Of a stretch of 64,000 nucleotides of DNA, positions 11,974-29,700 are shown piece by piece. Source of the DNA: Pegea sp. RAD2-039 (Eukaryota > Chordata > Thaliacea > Salpida > Salpidae). The stretch covers positions 1 to 64,000 of the forward strand of contig JAQGEQ010000350.1 in the NCBI GenBank assembly GCA_034620365.1, written 5' to 3'. Under the pieces are notes generated by a model. It made no database searches and was not told where the DNA came from. It saw only the letters and a program-made list of their open reading frames with translations. The translations under genes and the position numbers were made by a program. How positions within the stretch are numbered: position 1 is the stretch's first letter; the number at the start of each line of letters is the position of its first letter.

Positions 11974-14900
11974 ATGAACTTTGAAAATAGTCCTCGTCCT
12001 ATTTCAAGGTAAGAAAATTTGTAAAAATGAACTAAATTAAGTTTTTTATCTCCATAATTAAATAATTTTATGCAAAGTTGACTTATTTATTCTAGTCAAA
12101 AATAAACTTGCATATTTCCAACTGTAATTACTTGAGTATATAGAACATGCTACTATTGAAAAATAAAGATTTAAATACTTTCATTTTTACATTAGATAAA
12201 CTTGTAAAATAATAAAACTTTCTTCCTATTTATTTTCAATTTTAATTAATTAATTATTTTGATAATTTGTAATATTAGTATTGATTTTTTAAATATAAGG
12301 AAGCTCTGAAAAACTTCATGTTAACATTTATTGTTATTAAAATAAAAAGGTTTTGTTATGGAGCATTTGACTAATCATTTTGTTGTATCTAATTAACTAT
12401 TATTCAAGTTAACAGCAAATGTAATTTATCAACAAAATACTTTTTGTGAATCATTTTATTCTTTCCTCTAAGAATTACGTATCCGCCTGGAGGTGAAACG
12501 AACTTAAACTTGCGAGACTATGTTGAATGTGAAACAGAAATTAATGGACTTCAAAAAAATGCAAGCAACAATATGAGAAGTACTTGTTTTGATTGTATAC
12601 CTATACCTGATGAAGAAAAACAAAACACTTCTAAACATAGTGATTACAAATTATGCATTATCCAATTAAAAGATGAAAATTAAGCCCACTTTTAATTTTA
12701 TTTAATTTTTATAGTGAACAACACTTTCAATAAAACTTCAATCATTGAAAAAGTTGCTCCGTTCAAACAAAAATACTCTAAGACCTACACAAGTGAAGTT
12801 TTCAATCTCCCAGAAGCTATTATAACAAAAAAAGACAAAATTTCGAAAAAATTTACTTCGACAGTATTTGACAAAGGTGAAGACCAAACTGATGATGATG
12901 ATGATGAAGATGAAGATGATGATGAAAAAGAAACTGGTAAGATTCGTTTTACTTATTAACTTATACAAAAAACATTACACCGATTTATCACCCTGACTTA
13001 TAAAAACTCCTCGGCCAACAACCCCATGTCAATAATAACTTATCTTACAAACAAATCTTGTGGTTGGTTGTTGAAGGTGCTGAAGACTCACTTGCTTCTA
13101 ACACCTTGACTTGTAAAAACTCCTCGACCAACAACACCAAGTCAATAATAACTTGTCTTACAAACAAATCTTGTGTTTGGAGGTTGAAGGTGCTGAAGAC
13201 TCACTTGCTTCTAGCACCTTGACTTGTAAAAACTCCTCGACCAACAACATCAAGTCAATAATAACTTGCCTTGCAAACAAATCTTGTGTTTGGTTGTTGA
13301 AGGTGCTGAAGACTCACTTGCTTCTAACACCTTGACTTGTAAAAACTCCTCGACCAACAACACCAAGTCAATAATAACTTGTCTTAAGACTGAAGACTCA
13401 CCTGCTTCTAGCACCTTGACTTGTAAAAACTCCTCGACCAACAACATCAAGTCAATAATAACTTGCCTTGCAAACAAATCTTGTGTTTGGTTGTTGAAGG
13501 TGCTGAAGACTCACTTGCTTCTAGCACCTTGACTCGTAAAAACTCCTCGACCACCAACACCAAGTCAATAATAACTTGTCTTACAAACAAATCTTGTGTT
13601 TGGAGGTTGAAGGTGCTGAAGACTCACCTGCTTCTAGCACTCTATATGATAAAAATCCAAAAAATACTATAAAGTATTTAAATCTCAACAATAATTTTCA
13701 CTCAATAATAACTTGTCTTACAAACAAATCTTGTGTTTGGAGGTTGAAGGTGCTGAAGACTCACTTGCTTCTAGCACCTTGACTCGTAAAAACTCCTCGA
13801 CCAACAACACCAAGTCAATAATAACTTGTCTTACAAACAAATCTTGTGGTTGGTCGTTGAAGGTGCTGAAGACTTTGCTTCTAGCACCCTGACTTGTAAA
13901 AACTCCTCGACCACCAACACCAAGTCAATAATAACTTGTCTTACAAACAAATCTTGTGTTTGGAGGTTGAAGGTGCTGAAGACTCACTTGCTTCTAGCAC
14001 CTTGACTCGTAAAAACTCCTCGACCACCAACACCAAGTTAATAACTTGTCTTACAAACAAATCTTGTGTTTGGAGGTTGAAGGTGCTGAAGACTCACCTG
14101 CTTCTAGCACTCTATATGATAAAAATCCAAAAAATACTATAAAGTATTTAAATCTCAACAATAATTTTCACTTTTAATTTAATTTTTTGCAAAGTAAATT
14201 AGAACTATTAACTGCTGGAAATCATTTAAAGAAATTTTTTATAAAACAGTTATTTTCATCATAATCATAAATAAATCCTCAAAAATAAAAAAATAATAAT
14301 TATTAAAAGTTTTTATATTTAAGCTTTTCTATATTTTTTTCACTCATTAAAATTATAATACTTTATGTATACATATATACGATGTTATAAACATATCAGT
14401 ATATTATGATATTTATCATTCGGTTTTTCAGGTAAAACTAATATAAGTGACATACCGATGTTCCAAGAACAAAGTACACAAGAAACAAGAACAACTAAGC
14501 AACAAGCTAACTCTGATCAACTGTCATATGTGTTTTCTACTAGCCAATATCCAGAAGCAGCTTATCCAAAAACTATGTGTAAGACTCGAATATTTATTAA
14601 GATATTTTAAAATAATTTTTAAATCTGACAGTTTCATTGAAAGGTGCTGATAACTCACTTGTTTCTAGCACCTTGACTAGTAAAAACTCCTCGACCACCA
14701 ACACCAAGTCAATAATAACTTGTCTTACAAACATATCTTGTGTTTGGTGGTCGAAAGTGCTGAAGACTCACTTGCTTCTAGCACCTTGACTTGTAAAAAC
14801 TCCTCGACCAACAACATCAAGTCAATAATAACTTGCCTTACAAACAAATCTTGTGTTTGGAGGTTGAAGGTGCTGAAGACTCACTTGCTTCTAGCACCTT

Positions 14901-16393
14901 GACTTGTAAAAACTCCTCGACCAACAACACCAAGTCAATAATAACTTGTCTTACAAAAAAATCTTGTGCTTGGTTGTTGAAGGTGCTGAAGACTCACTTG
15001 CTTCTAGCACCTTGACTTGTAAAAACTCCTCGACCAACAACTCCAAGTCAATAATAACTTGTCTTATAAACAAATCTTGTGCTTGGTGGTTGAAGGTGCT
15101 GAGGACTCACTTGCTTCTAACACCTTGACCTGTAAAAACTCCTCGACCAACAACACCAAGTCAATAATAACTTGTCTTACAAGCAAATCTTATGCTTGGT
15201 TGTTGAAGGTGTTGAAGACTCACTTGCTTCTAGCACGTTGACTTGTAAAAACTCCTCGACCAACAACACCAAGTCAATAATAACTTGCCTTACAAACAAA
15301 TCTTGTGCTTGGTTGTTGAAGGTGCTGAAGACTCACTTGCTTCTAGCACCTTGAATTGTAAAAACTCCTCGACCACCAACACCGAGTCAATAATAACTTG
15401 TCTTACAAACAAATCTTGTGCTTGGTGGTTGAAGGTGCTGAAGACTCGCTTGCTTCTAGCACCTTGACTTGTAAAAACTCCTCGACCACCACCAAGTCAA
15501 TAATAACTTGTCTTACAAACAAATCTTGTGATTGGTGGTTGAAGGTGCTGAAGACTCACTTGCTTCTAGCACCTTGACCTGTAAAAACTCCTCGACCAAC
15601 AACCCCAAGTCAATAATAACTTGTCTTACAAACAAATCTTGTGTTTGGTGGTTGAAGGTGCTGAAGACTCACTTGCTTCTAGCACCTTGACTTGTAAAAA
15701 CTCCTCAACCAACAACACCAAGTCAATAATAACTTGCTTTGCAAACAAATCTTGTGCTTGGTTGTTGAAGGTGCTGATGACTTAATTGCTTCTAGCACCT
15801 TGACTTGTAAAAACTCCTCGACCACCAACATCAAGTCAATAATAACTTATCTTACAAACAAATCTTGTGCTTGGTGATTGAAGGTGTTGAGGACTTATTT
15901 GCGACTTACAGATGCAGCAATGTAACCTTGAAATGCCTAGAAGATAAATATTAATTTATTAATAACTGGTTTAACTATATAAATACCTCTTCAAATGCTT
16001 TTAGATCATAAAGGAGCAATGAGAACCCAACCAAGTGGTCTTAAGGATCTGTTATACTCACAAGATCCGGTTAGAATTGCTGGGCAATCTTGTAATCGTG
16101 TCTTGGATACCTCTACATATACTTCAGGTGTATTCAGTGACGAGAGCCTAGCTAGATCATGTAGAAGACAGGATGATGCTGCTTATGCGTCTAGTATTTG
16201 TGGATCTGGATGTGAATTTGATGAGCAGGTACATACTTGTATCCTCACCTCTGACGGGTCGTTTATAGCTTTGAAAAAAGGCGCTTATTGCAGTAAAGTA
16301 ACAAAACCAATTGTTCATTTAAACCTATTCAAGGATCACGAGGAGGAAGCTGTCGTAGAAAGAATTTCTAAATATCCTATATATAACAGATGA
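11974..16393 (+). CDS. Unrecognised five-exon gene, faintly Jupiter (JPT)-like
   Basis: Not firmly recognised. Exons read by hand: 11974-12008, 12473 to about 12579 (or 12639), 12715-12936, 14432-14578 and 16005-16393, stop included. Phases agree throughout with either end for exon 2, giving about 299 or 319 residues. The protein starts MNFENSPRPISRITYPPGGE. The R-x-x-x-PPGG-x-T/S pattern at the first splice junction, and NRVLDTSTYTSGVF in the last exon, loosely recall the repeated motif of Jupiter/JPT microtubule-associated proteins. Exon 3 is lysine-rich and ends in an acidic run of Asp and Glu. The two largest introns each carry a 113-bp satellite array. The structure is supported by consensus donors (GTAAGA at 12009 and 14579). 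Exon 2's donor is weak, and the last exon could be spliced at a GT near 16229 instead of reading on to the stop. The family name is a guess. Confidence 0.5.
12997..14170 (+). repeat. 113-bp tandem satellite, array 2
   Basis: About ten units in gene-sense orientation, in the intron after 12936. One unit is cut short near 13385, where AAGACTGAAGACTCACC replaces the middle. An AT-rich stretch beginning CTCTATATGATAAAAATCC occurs twice, at about 13640 and 14110, each time replacing the end of a unit. The second copy runs on into ordinary intron. That implies a later duplication of a roughly 470-bp block containing several units. Confidence 0.95.
14645..15900 (+). repeat. 113-bp tandem satellite, array 3
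   Basis: About eleven units in gene-sense orientation, in the intron between 14578 and 16005 of the Jupiter-like gene. Same unit and phase as array 2. Both edges are degenerate (near 14650 and 15890). Confidence 0.95.
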
Positions 16394-19300
16394 TCCTTCT
16401 GCTGCTACTGCTTCAGTCATCGACCTTTATTTGTTTCAAGTAAAATCTAGCTGTGTTTCGATCGTCGTGAAATTTCAAATATATTTTATTAAAGAAGCAC
16501 TTTTAAAGTCTTTAAATATTTGTAAAGAATTTTTCAAATATAAAAATCATCAAAACAGATTTACAACAACTTGTATGTCTCTTAGTAATTAGCTACTTTT
16601 CAATCAGTAATAGTTGATTTCAAGTTGCTAGCTTTTCAAGTATTCACAAAGAAAGCAGGAGTGTACTTGCAGCAAGCATGATAGTTGATGCTAAAACGTT
16701 TCATTTGATTAAAAAAATCGATTTTTAGCAGAAAAACTGTTTTTAATGATTTTATTTTCTCAAATATTTAGTTGAATTGAATTTGTTCTTTTAACAGAAC
16801 AAATTTCAATTCAATTTTTGTATCTTTCGATAATGAAAGATAATTAATCTTTTAAATGTTTCCAATTTGTTGGAAAATCGATTTCTGTTCTAAAAGTTGC
16901 ATCAAATTGTTTGAAGTAAATTACTTTGGATAAGTAACAGACTGTTTCAATTAAATTTTGTGGTTTTTAGTAATATCACATTTTTTTGAATATATCTAAA
17001 AAATCTTTAAATATCGATAATTTTTTGGCAATATATATTTCTTACAAAACTTAATTGAACAATTTTTCTACTTTGTAATCAGTTTCATGTTTTAGTAACT
17101 TTTTCAACTTAAATTCAGTTCATATTTCTAAATGACAAATTTAATTTCTTCTTAATGATGATGTAGTCATCTGATTAAACTATTTTACAAAACTAAAAAT
17201 TTTATTTGTTTATTAATGCCTCAATTACAAAAAAAATATTCTCATTTTTTAAGTAAAGGTATTAATCTGATATCTAAATAAAATTTATTAAAAGAAAACC
17301 CAAAATTAGTTGAACTTCAAAATAACAAAATTAGTAGTTGATGGTCACGTGCTAAAAATGATTAAAGAAAAATTTCAAGAAGATGGCGTGAAAGCTTACT
17401 AACAAGCGGACTGAACGTGATCAGGTTATGACGTCATCTCTAGTGATATCATCAAGTCTTTTTAGTAATTCTTTTTAAACAAAAATTACGAATGTTATCA
17501 AATTGTAAATCTAGTGAAAGTTTTTTTTTGAAAGATGTTTAAATATTAAAGAAAATATCTTCTGTAAACTTCTTGGATTCAAAAGTAGTAGATGAATAGG
17601 ATTTAGATGAAAACTATCTTTTGTAAATGAACAAATTTTAAAGCTAACTAACAATTCATTGAAAAATGTTTTCATTTAATTCCAAAAAACTTTTTATGAT
17701 AATCACAAATTAATTTAATAATTTTCACAAATTGTTTTTTTTAATTTTATTTGTATTTTAGTGATAAAATGAAAATTAAGTGTGAACAAATCAATAGATT
17801 TATTACATTCAAAATCGATAACAATCGAACAATTGTAACAAATTACTTTTTAATGATTTAATTTTTCAGTGTGTCAGGTTTTTACAGCAGAAAAACTTTC
17901 TTATCTTCTTTATTAGGCATATATTTGTTACAACAAAAATATAAAGTTGTAGTAATTATGAATACTAAAGAAGGATCTATTTCATTAGTTTTGTAAACTT
18001 GTAAAACCGGGACTTCAACTTAAACCATTTTTACTGCAATATATCTTTGCTAGAATATTAGAATAGCCAAAATTGAATGTAGAAATATTTTAAGTTGTCA
18101 ACAAATAGAGTTTTTTAAGATAAGGTTTACTAAAAAAAGTTTTAAAGTTTTAATTAAACTTCAAAAACCGATTTATATTCGAATAACAATTTTTTTTGTC
18201 TTTTTAACAAAAAAAAAACCTTTTCTGGTTAATTTGAGGCAAACTTTATTTTTTTCACACTTGTCAGAAATTTTTCTTTCAAATTTGTTGAATGCATTTT
18301 GTAAAATGAAATTAAAAATATTTAAAAAAAGATAACATTTGATTTTCGAAATAATTAAAGAATTTAACTTAAAAGTTTTATTCTAAAAGTGAAGGAATTA
18401 TTAAAATAAACATTTCAAGTGTAAATTAACAAATCAGTAAGTTTAACTAATTAATTAACTAATTAAAAAGTCAAAATACGTTTGTCAAGTTTGAAAACTT
18501 TAAGCTTTTGGTTTTTATAAATCGTGATTATCAAAATACTTTCAAGTAACAATAATGTTATAATTGCGAAAAATAATTTTACTTAAATTTGAATAACTTA
18601 TTAACAGAAACTAGTTAAAAACATTCTGAAAATAAGTTTTATTAAAAACCCCCCAAAAAATAACTGAAATAAATGACTTTGAAAATTAGAAGAATAAATC
18701 TTTGATTTTCAAACTATTAGAAAAAGGTTTATGAAAATGTTTAGTTATAAATTAATTTAGTAATTACTGAACTATAAAAATTATTCTAAATAGATAAATT
18801 TATTCTTACATGTTAACAGAAGTTTATTTTATATATTTCTAGCTGAATATAAAACCAATCTCATATAGCTTTATAATTATAAAATGTTCCAATTATTTAA
18901 ACTTTTGTTTAACTCTAAATTAGCTTTATAAATCTTCTATCTTTTTAGGTTTCGTCTTTTTACAATCATTTTTGAGTTAGTTTATTAATTTCCTTTTTTT
19001 TTAACTTATTTTTAGTTTATCGGAAAACACGATTTATAAAGTAATATAATTTATCGATATTTTTATATATATTGTTATTAGTAGCTTTTTCCTTTTATTA
19101 AATTAAATATATGCAAATAAAATTCTTGTAATCTAGCTGCAGCTTTATTTGAATAAACTTAGCAAGAATTTAAGTTGTAAAAATTGTTTAGTCTGTAATT
19201 TTTATTTTAACAATTCATTTCTTAATTTTTAATTATTGAGAATAGTGTTTCCGTGATAAATTTATTAAATCTACTAATTAAAAATAGAAAATTAGTTGAA

Positions 19301-21841
19301 ATTTTGGAAGACCTAGAAATATACTTTAAAAACTTTTAACTTTTTTAGTTTTAAAATCTTAGTGATTAAATTTAAATTACACAAAAATTAAAACCAATAA
19401 ATTGTTCAAAAACTAACAAAACTATTTTTACTATTTTTACTATTATTAAAATGTTCCAAAATGGAATTATTTACAAAAAGTTTTTTAATCAAAGCAAAAC
19501 TTCAATCAAAAAAATAAATTTATTAATAATTAGTCATTGTAAAGTTATCGCTAGTCGAGAAAGTAAAGCCAGTCACCAATATTTGATGACGTCATCATTA
19601 CGTTAGTTACTATGTTTAAAGACAAAGGAAATGTTATAAGACAATTATCAAGTTTGAATTAATTTTGAAGGAATTTCATGTAAGTGATATTTCGATTATA
19701 TAAATATTTTACATTTTCTCCAGTTTTTTGAGAGATAGATCTTTTTTTTTGATAATAAAAAGTTATATAAATTTTATAGTTGTAGTAAAATATTTTTTGT
19801 TTCGTTTCAATTTTCCTAATTAATTAGTCTTCAAAGTTACTACACATTAAAATACCAATTTCTTTTCATGAAATTATATTTTTCAACAATTTAGTTTCTG
19901 AATTAAATAAAATAAAATAATTTTGAAAATAAATAAATCCAAAATTGTTCATAATAGTTTTCTTCTATATTTTGAAGGTTGTGATTTCACATAAAAAAGT
20001 GTTTCCAAACAAAATATTTGGAAATATAATTTTTCATTTACTTTTTCAAACCATCAGTAGATAAGAAAATTTGCGATCATCTTAACAAATGTTAACCGGA
20101 AACTAGTTTAGTAAAATATTGCCAATAAAATAGAGGTTAAACCCCTAACTTATTAATTAACATACTTCTAGTTGAAATAGTTTGAACAAAAGCCAAATAC
20201 TGGATTTTAAACTTTCTACAAACGATGAGACATCTTTTTATCTTATTCAAGGTTTAATTTCTAAACAAATTTCTTAAAAAATTAAATGTTTGGCCGAAAA
20301 ATTCCTTTTCAAAGAGATTATCTGAAGAAATGTGAAAAAGATGTTTTTTCCCGATTTAATTGGAGATTGAAAAAGTGTGGTTTGAGGAGATTGCACTTGG
20401 TAATAAAAACAAATCATCTAGTTCACATAAAATTGAAATTTCAATTAGTGACTGGGAAGTTAATGACCAAAAGGAAATATTTAAACTTTTGAAGTATTAA
20501 CAAGAAACAAATTTTCAAAATTCAGCATTTTTTAAAACTTCAATAAAAATTGAAAAATTTTCAAATCTCAATTCGCTGATTTCACAAGTGACTCAGAAAT
20601 AAATTGAAAATGTTTTTGGTATTTGCGAAAAAGAAATTGGAATAACAACTAAAGGTCATTTCGAAACGCGAGGGTGGTTACGGTTTTCCAATTGACGTCA
20701 TCAACGCGTCGCGCTTACTTACTCTCAACTACAGATTTACAACAAACTTTTTTTCCAATTGATGAGTTGTTCAGGCCAAAACAGATCGAGGCCAGAATAT
20801 CCATCAGCTTCAGTTTTATTTTGTAAACAACAAATTCAGTTTGTTTAAGGAGCTAGCAGTCACGTGATTCGAGATATGCTTCAGTAATTTTAAAACATGT
20901 TTGGAAAATGAGTAGTAAGAGTTCGATTTTTGCCAATAAAAACGCGATTAAAAGCGCGATTTTTGACGTAATCGATAAAACTGGAAATTCTCGATGAAAT
21001 TTCGAAGCTTTTGAAACTCATGATTCGAGTAAAAATTCTTTTTTTTCAAATAAAAGTTGAAAATAAATAAAAATTAAATCTTAAGTTTTGATCAAAGTTT
21101 ATCATGAGAGCCATAATTTATGGATCAAGTCCCTTGAAGTTAATATCAGCCACAAAAAACCTCTTTAGTTGTTTTCACAAGGCGCGTTTGTGGGGTGTGG
21201 CAATCAGCATCTCTTTCAATAAGTATGCGTGCAAAATACAGACGCACATACACTCCATATTTGTTTCCTGACTCCTCTTTTCAATTGATCTTCTAGAAGA
21301 GATGAAAACTCTCCTGATGGCTCGATGGGTGTGGTTAAAATATCTCAAACCTTTTTCTCTTTGATCGAAACGCGCGATTAAATCGAGAGAAAGCGGAAAA
21401 GAAGGTCGCGCTATTTCATTTCTCTTCTATTATCCTAACTTGTAGGTTCTATGAGCTGAGAAGGCGTTGTTGTCTCTCAACTTTTCACTGACTTTATACA
21501 ATTTAATTTAGTTTTAAATAAGCACGCCCTTCTAACGATGTTTCTATCATCTTTGCTTTTTGCAAAGTACTTTTTATTTGTTTTTTTGTTTGAAGTTTTT
21601 AACTTGTTTTAAAGATTGTTTACTAAGAAGCTAGCTGAGGTGACGTAATCGACATTTGATTGTTTACTTGCATCTAGTTGCAGCTGTTATTATCTTCAAT
21701 GTTAGTTCGTAGCTTCATTCGTTGAAAAAACTATTTTTTGAAGATTATTTTTGTTGAGATTTATATTAAAACTTCAAATATTTATACAACAGAAAGTAGA
21801 TAAATAATCAAACTTTCAAAAAAGTAGTTTCTTGTAAACGT
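16394..21841. other. Intergenic spacer upstream of the KLF gene
   Basis: Mostly AT-rich with no convincing exon. From about 20,640 to 21,500 the base composition changes: CG dinucleotides and motifs such as GCGCGA and TGACGTCA become common and CACCC boxes appear. This is consistent with a promoter region for the gene starting at 21842. A 68-residue frame at 20286 has no family features. Confidence 0.55.
21190..21336. promoter_or_regulatory. Two CACCC boxes upstream of the KLF gene
   Basis: GGGGTGTGGC at about 21192 and GGGTGTGGTTA at about 21327 are, on the opposite strand, the CCACACCC sites that Krüppel-like factors bind. They lie about 650 and 515 bases before the KLF start codon. Autoregulation is an inference; short GC-box motifs also occur by chance. 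Confidence 0.3.
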
Positions 21842-26761
<4,920 letters not shown>

Positions 26762-29700
26762 TGACGTCATCATTGATGCAATATTCAAATGAAGTCTCAG
26801 ATTTTTCTTCTTTTTTTTTTGCTTTTCGTCGAAAAAATTGTCTTAAGCATCTTACGACTAGTTCAAACTTTTCTGAACAAAATGACGTCATATATCGTGA
26901 AGATGACGTCATATGCCGCCTCGAGGCGATTACGTCATATAGTTTTCACCAACTGTCATGTGTGAATTTATATCTCCTATTTGATAAATCAGCGATTTTC
27001 TTTTTTGCTCGCTCAGATTTTTCGCTTTCTACTTTTCACAAGTTTTTTAAGGTTTATGAAAATTACAAAAAGCGACAAAAACATGAGTTTAATTATTTAG
27101 CTTGTGAAATTATTCAAATGGAGATATATCTTTTGTACCAACTGATTACACCATAAAAAATTGGATTTCAATCTGATGAATTTGTGGAAATATTAGAAAG
27201 TTGGAAATGAATCGAAAATCAATTTATTCAAATATATGTCTTTTTTATTTTTCACTTGTCACGTGATTTCCATGGTTGAGTGGACACAAATTCCAAAGGC
27301 ATTTTAGGTGTTAAAATGTTTACAATTGTCGATAAAATTTGATATGAAAATAATTTCAAAGTTTTACTTCAAACACTTTTCTAGTTGATTGAAAATTCAG
27401 AAATTTTCTGCTAAATTTTCGGTAAAAAGCTTGTGCTGTTTGAAAATAGAAGTTTTGAAAACATTTCAAAAATGAAACAACTTAAAGATGATTTCTAGAT
27501 TTAGGTGACAATCTGGAATTTGAACATTTGTCGCTCACTGAAATGAGACATTAAAAAAAACAGCCAAATTGCTTTATTAGTTTTTTAATAAATCTATGAT
27601 TAGAACAAAAAACTATTTATAAATAAAAACTTTAAAACATATATCAATTTAAATTTCAAACAAAAAAACAAATAAATATAAAGTTAATTATTAAATCTTT
27701 TTCAATTGTATTTTGTTGGAATTTATTAAGTCGTTTCAAAAGTTTAATTTGTAGCATTTTTTCCACTGATTATTTTCAAACTAAACTTTGACATTTATTT
27801 ATTTGTTGCTACAAACTAGAAAACTTTATGATTACGCTAGACTTCAAAACAGAAGTAAATGGAAATTATTTCTTTTTCAAACCTTTTTTATTTTTTCTAC
27901 ATTGGCTTGTTATGACCAAAAACTCATTTTATTTTTGTTTTCAGTTGAAATTTGTACTTTTACATGATAACATGTTTTCAATTTTCTTTCAATGATAACT
28001 TCTTAATTTTGAAATTTTTGCTACAACTTGAGAAAATGTTAAAACAATTTGTAAACTTGATTTTTGCAAACCTTTTACAACTTGAAAAAATAAGAATTTT
28101 TTGTTTGTTGAAAATGATAATATTTGTCAAAGACAGATATTTTTTCTTATAAATTTGTATTTCAAACTTTTAGAATATTTTTATCCATACAGTTTTGTTA
28201 ACTAAATCAACAACAAAATAAAAAATGAAGTTTTAATTATAATTTTCTTATCTAAAATATCAAATTAAATTTATTAAAATTTGAAAATATCTTGGTATAA
28301 ACATTTCTGTAATTAAACAAAAAATTGTTTATATAAGCTTTCGTTTAGAAAACTGATTAAACAATTTTCAGACTTTTTCAAGTGGAATAAGCCACTAATA
28401 TAGTGTCCTGTAAAAACTCCCATTTATGTCACGTGATTATCAAGCATTCCACTAAAGCAATGGAGCAAACAGAATTTGGTGAATCTCAATATGATTTTGA
28501 AATGAAGGCTATGAAAGTTAAATCTTTTACTAAATGTTGTGAGATGCAAAAAAACTAGAAATATTTGATTTGATGCAATTTAGCTTGATGTTTTTTTAAC
28601 TGTTGCTAATTTATTAGAGAATTGATAAAATTATATTTTGTTAAGCTCTAAAAATTCATTCACTAAATCAAAAAATTTTCTACTAAGATTATTTTCTAAT
28701 AATTTTGATAAAAGCTTGAATTTAGAATTGAATAAATTAATTGGGCAACTCTAAAATTTTTGGTTTGATTCATCAAATATTTGAAATCTTAGCTTACAAT
28801 TACAGGAAGTCTCGTTGAAATTACAACAGCAGCCTTAAAAAGTATCATTTTACACAATTAGTTCATAAACTTTTTACACTTTGAAATTTACTAACAGACT
28901 TGTACAAAGCCTAATTCAACAGTTTACATTTTCATAAAATTTTCTATTTATTTTGATTTACAAAAGAAAATTTTAGAAGTGATAGAATTACAAAAATAGT
29001 AGATTAATTGATTAAATTTATCTTTTAAAATCTTATAAGTTTCAACCAACAATAAATATATTAGTTATAAATTTCAACAATTTTTCTTTCACGGAAACTT
29101 TATAACATTTTTTTTTTGTTCAAATCAAGATATACGATTTAAATGATTCTACTTTAAAAAAAACTTATTTTTGAATAAAGCTGTTTTAAATATATTAAGT
29201 TTTCAAACAACAGCTTTAAAAGAAAGATGAATTTTTATGTATTACTTTAACGTCTTTTTAACATTGTAAATCTCATAAATTTACAAAATATGTATAAAGA
29301 TTAATTAAAACTAAGTTACATTAAAAATATTTTGATAATCTTATAACAAAATTTAGGCGAAAAATATATTTTTGATTTTTTTAAAGAATAATAAAAAGTA
29401 CAGAAGTTAGTAATAAAGACTTTGAAAAGTAAATATAATATAATTTTATTGTGTATTTAGTACAAAGTTTTATTAGGGGCGCGGCCAAAACTGATTTAAT
29501 AGATAATTTGGTGAAAAACTTTCAATGTTATTAGAGAAAAATTCTAAATCCTTTTTTTTCTCATTAAAAATTTTATTGAAAATAAAAAGTTTGTTTTTTT
29601 AAATTGATAGATTATTTATTAATTTATTAGATTTTAATTAATTATTACCAGTTTAATCATTTAACAATAAGATATACACCTCCATAATTAATTTTAAATT

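Noticed and set aside
20286..20492. 68-residue basic frame
   Set aside because: AT-rich spacer, no splice or family support, composition like random lysine/leucine codons.
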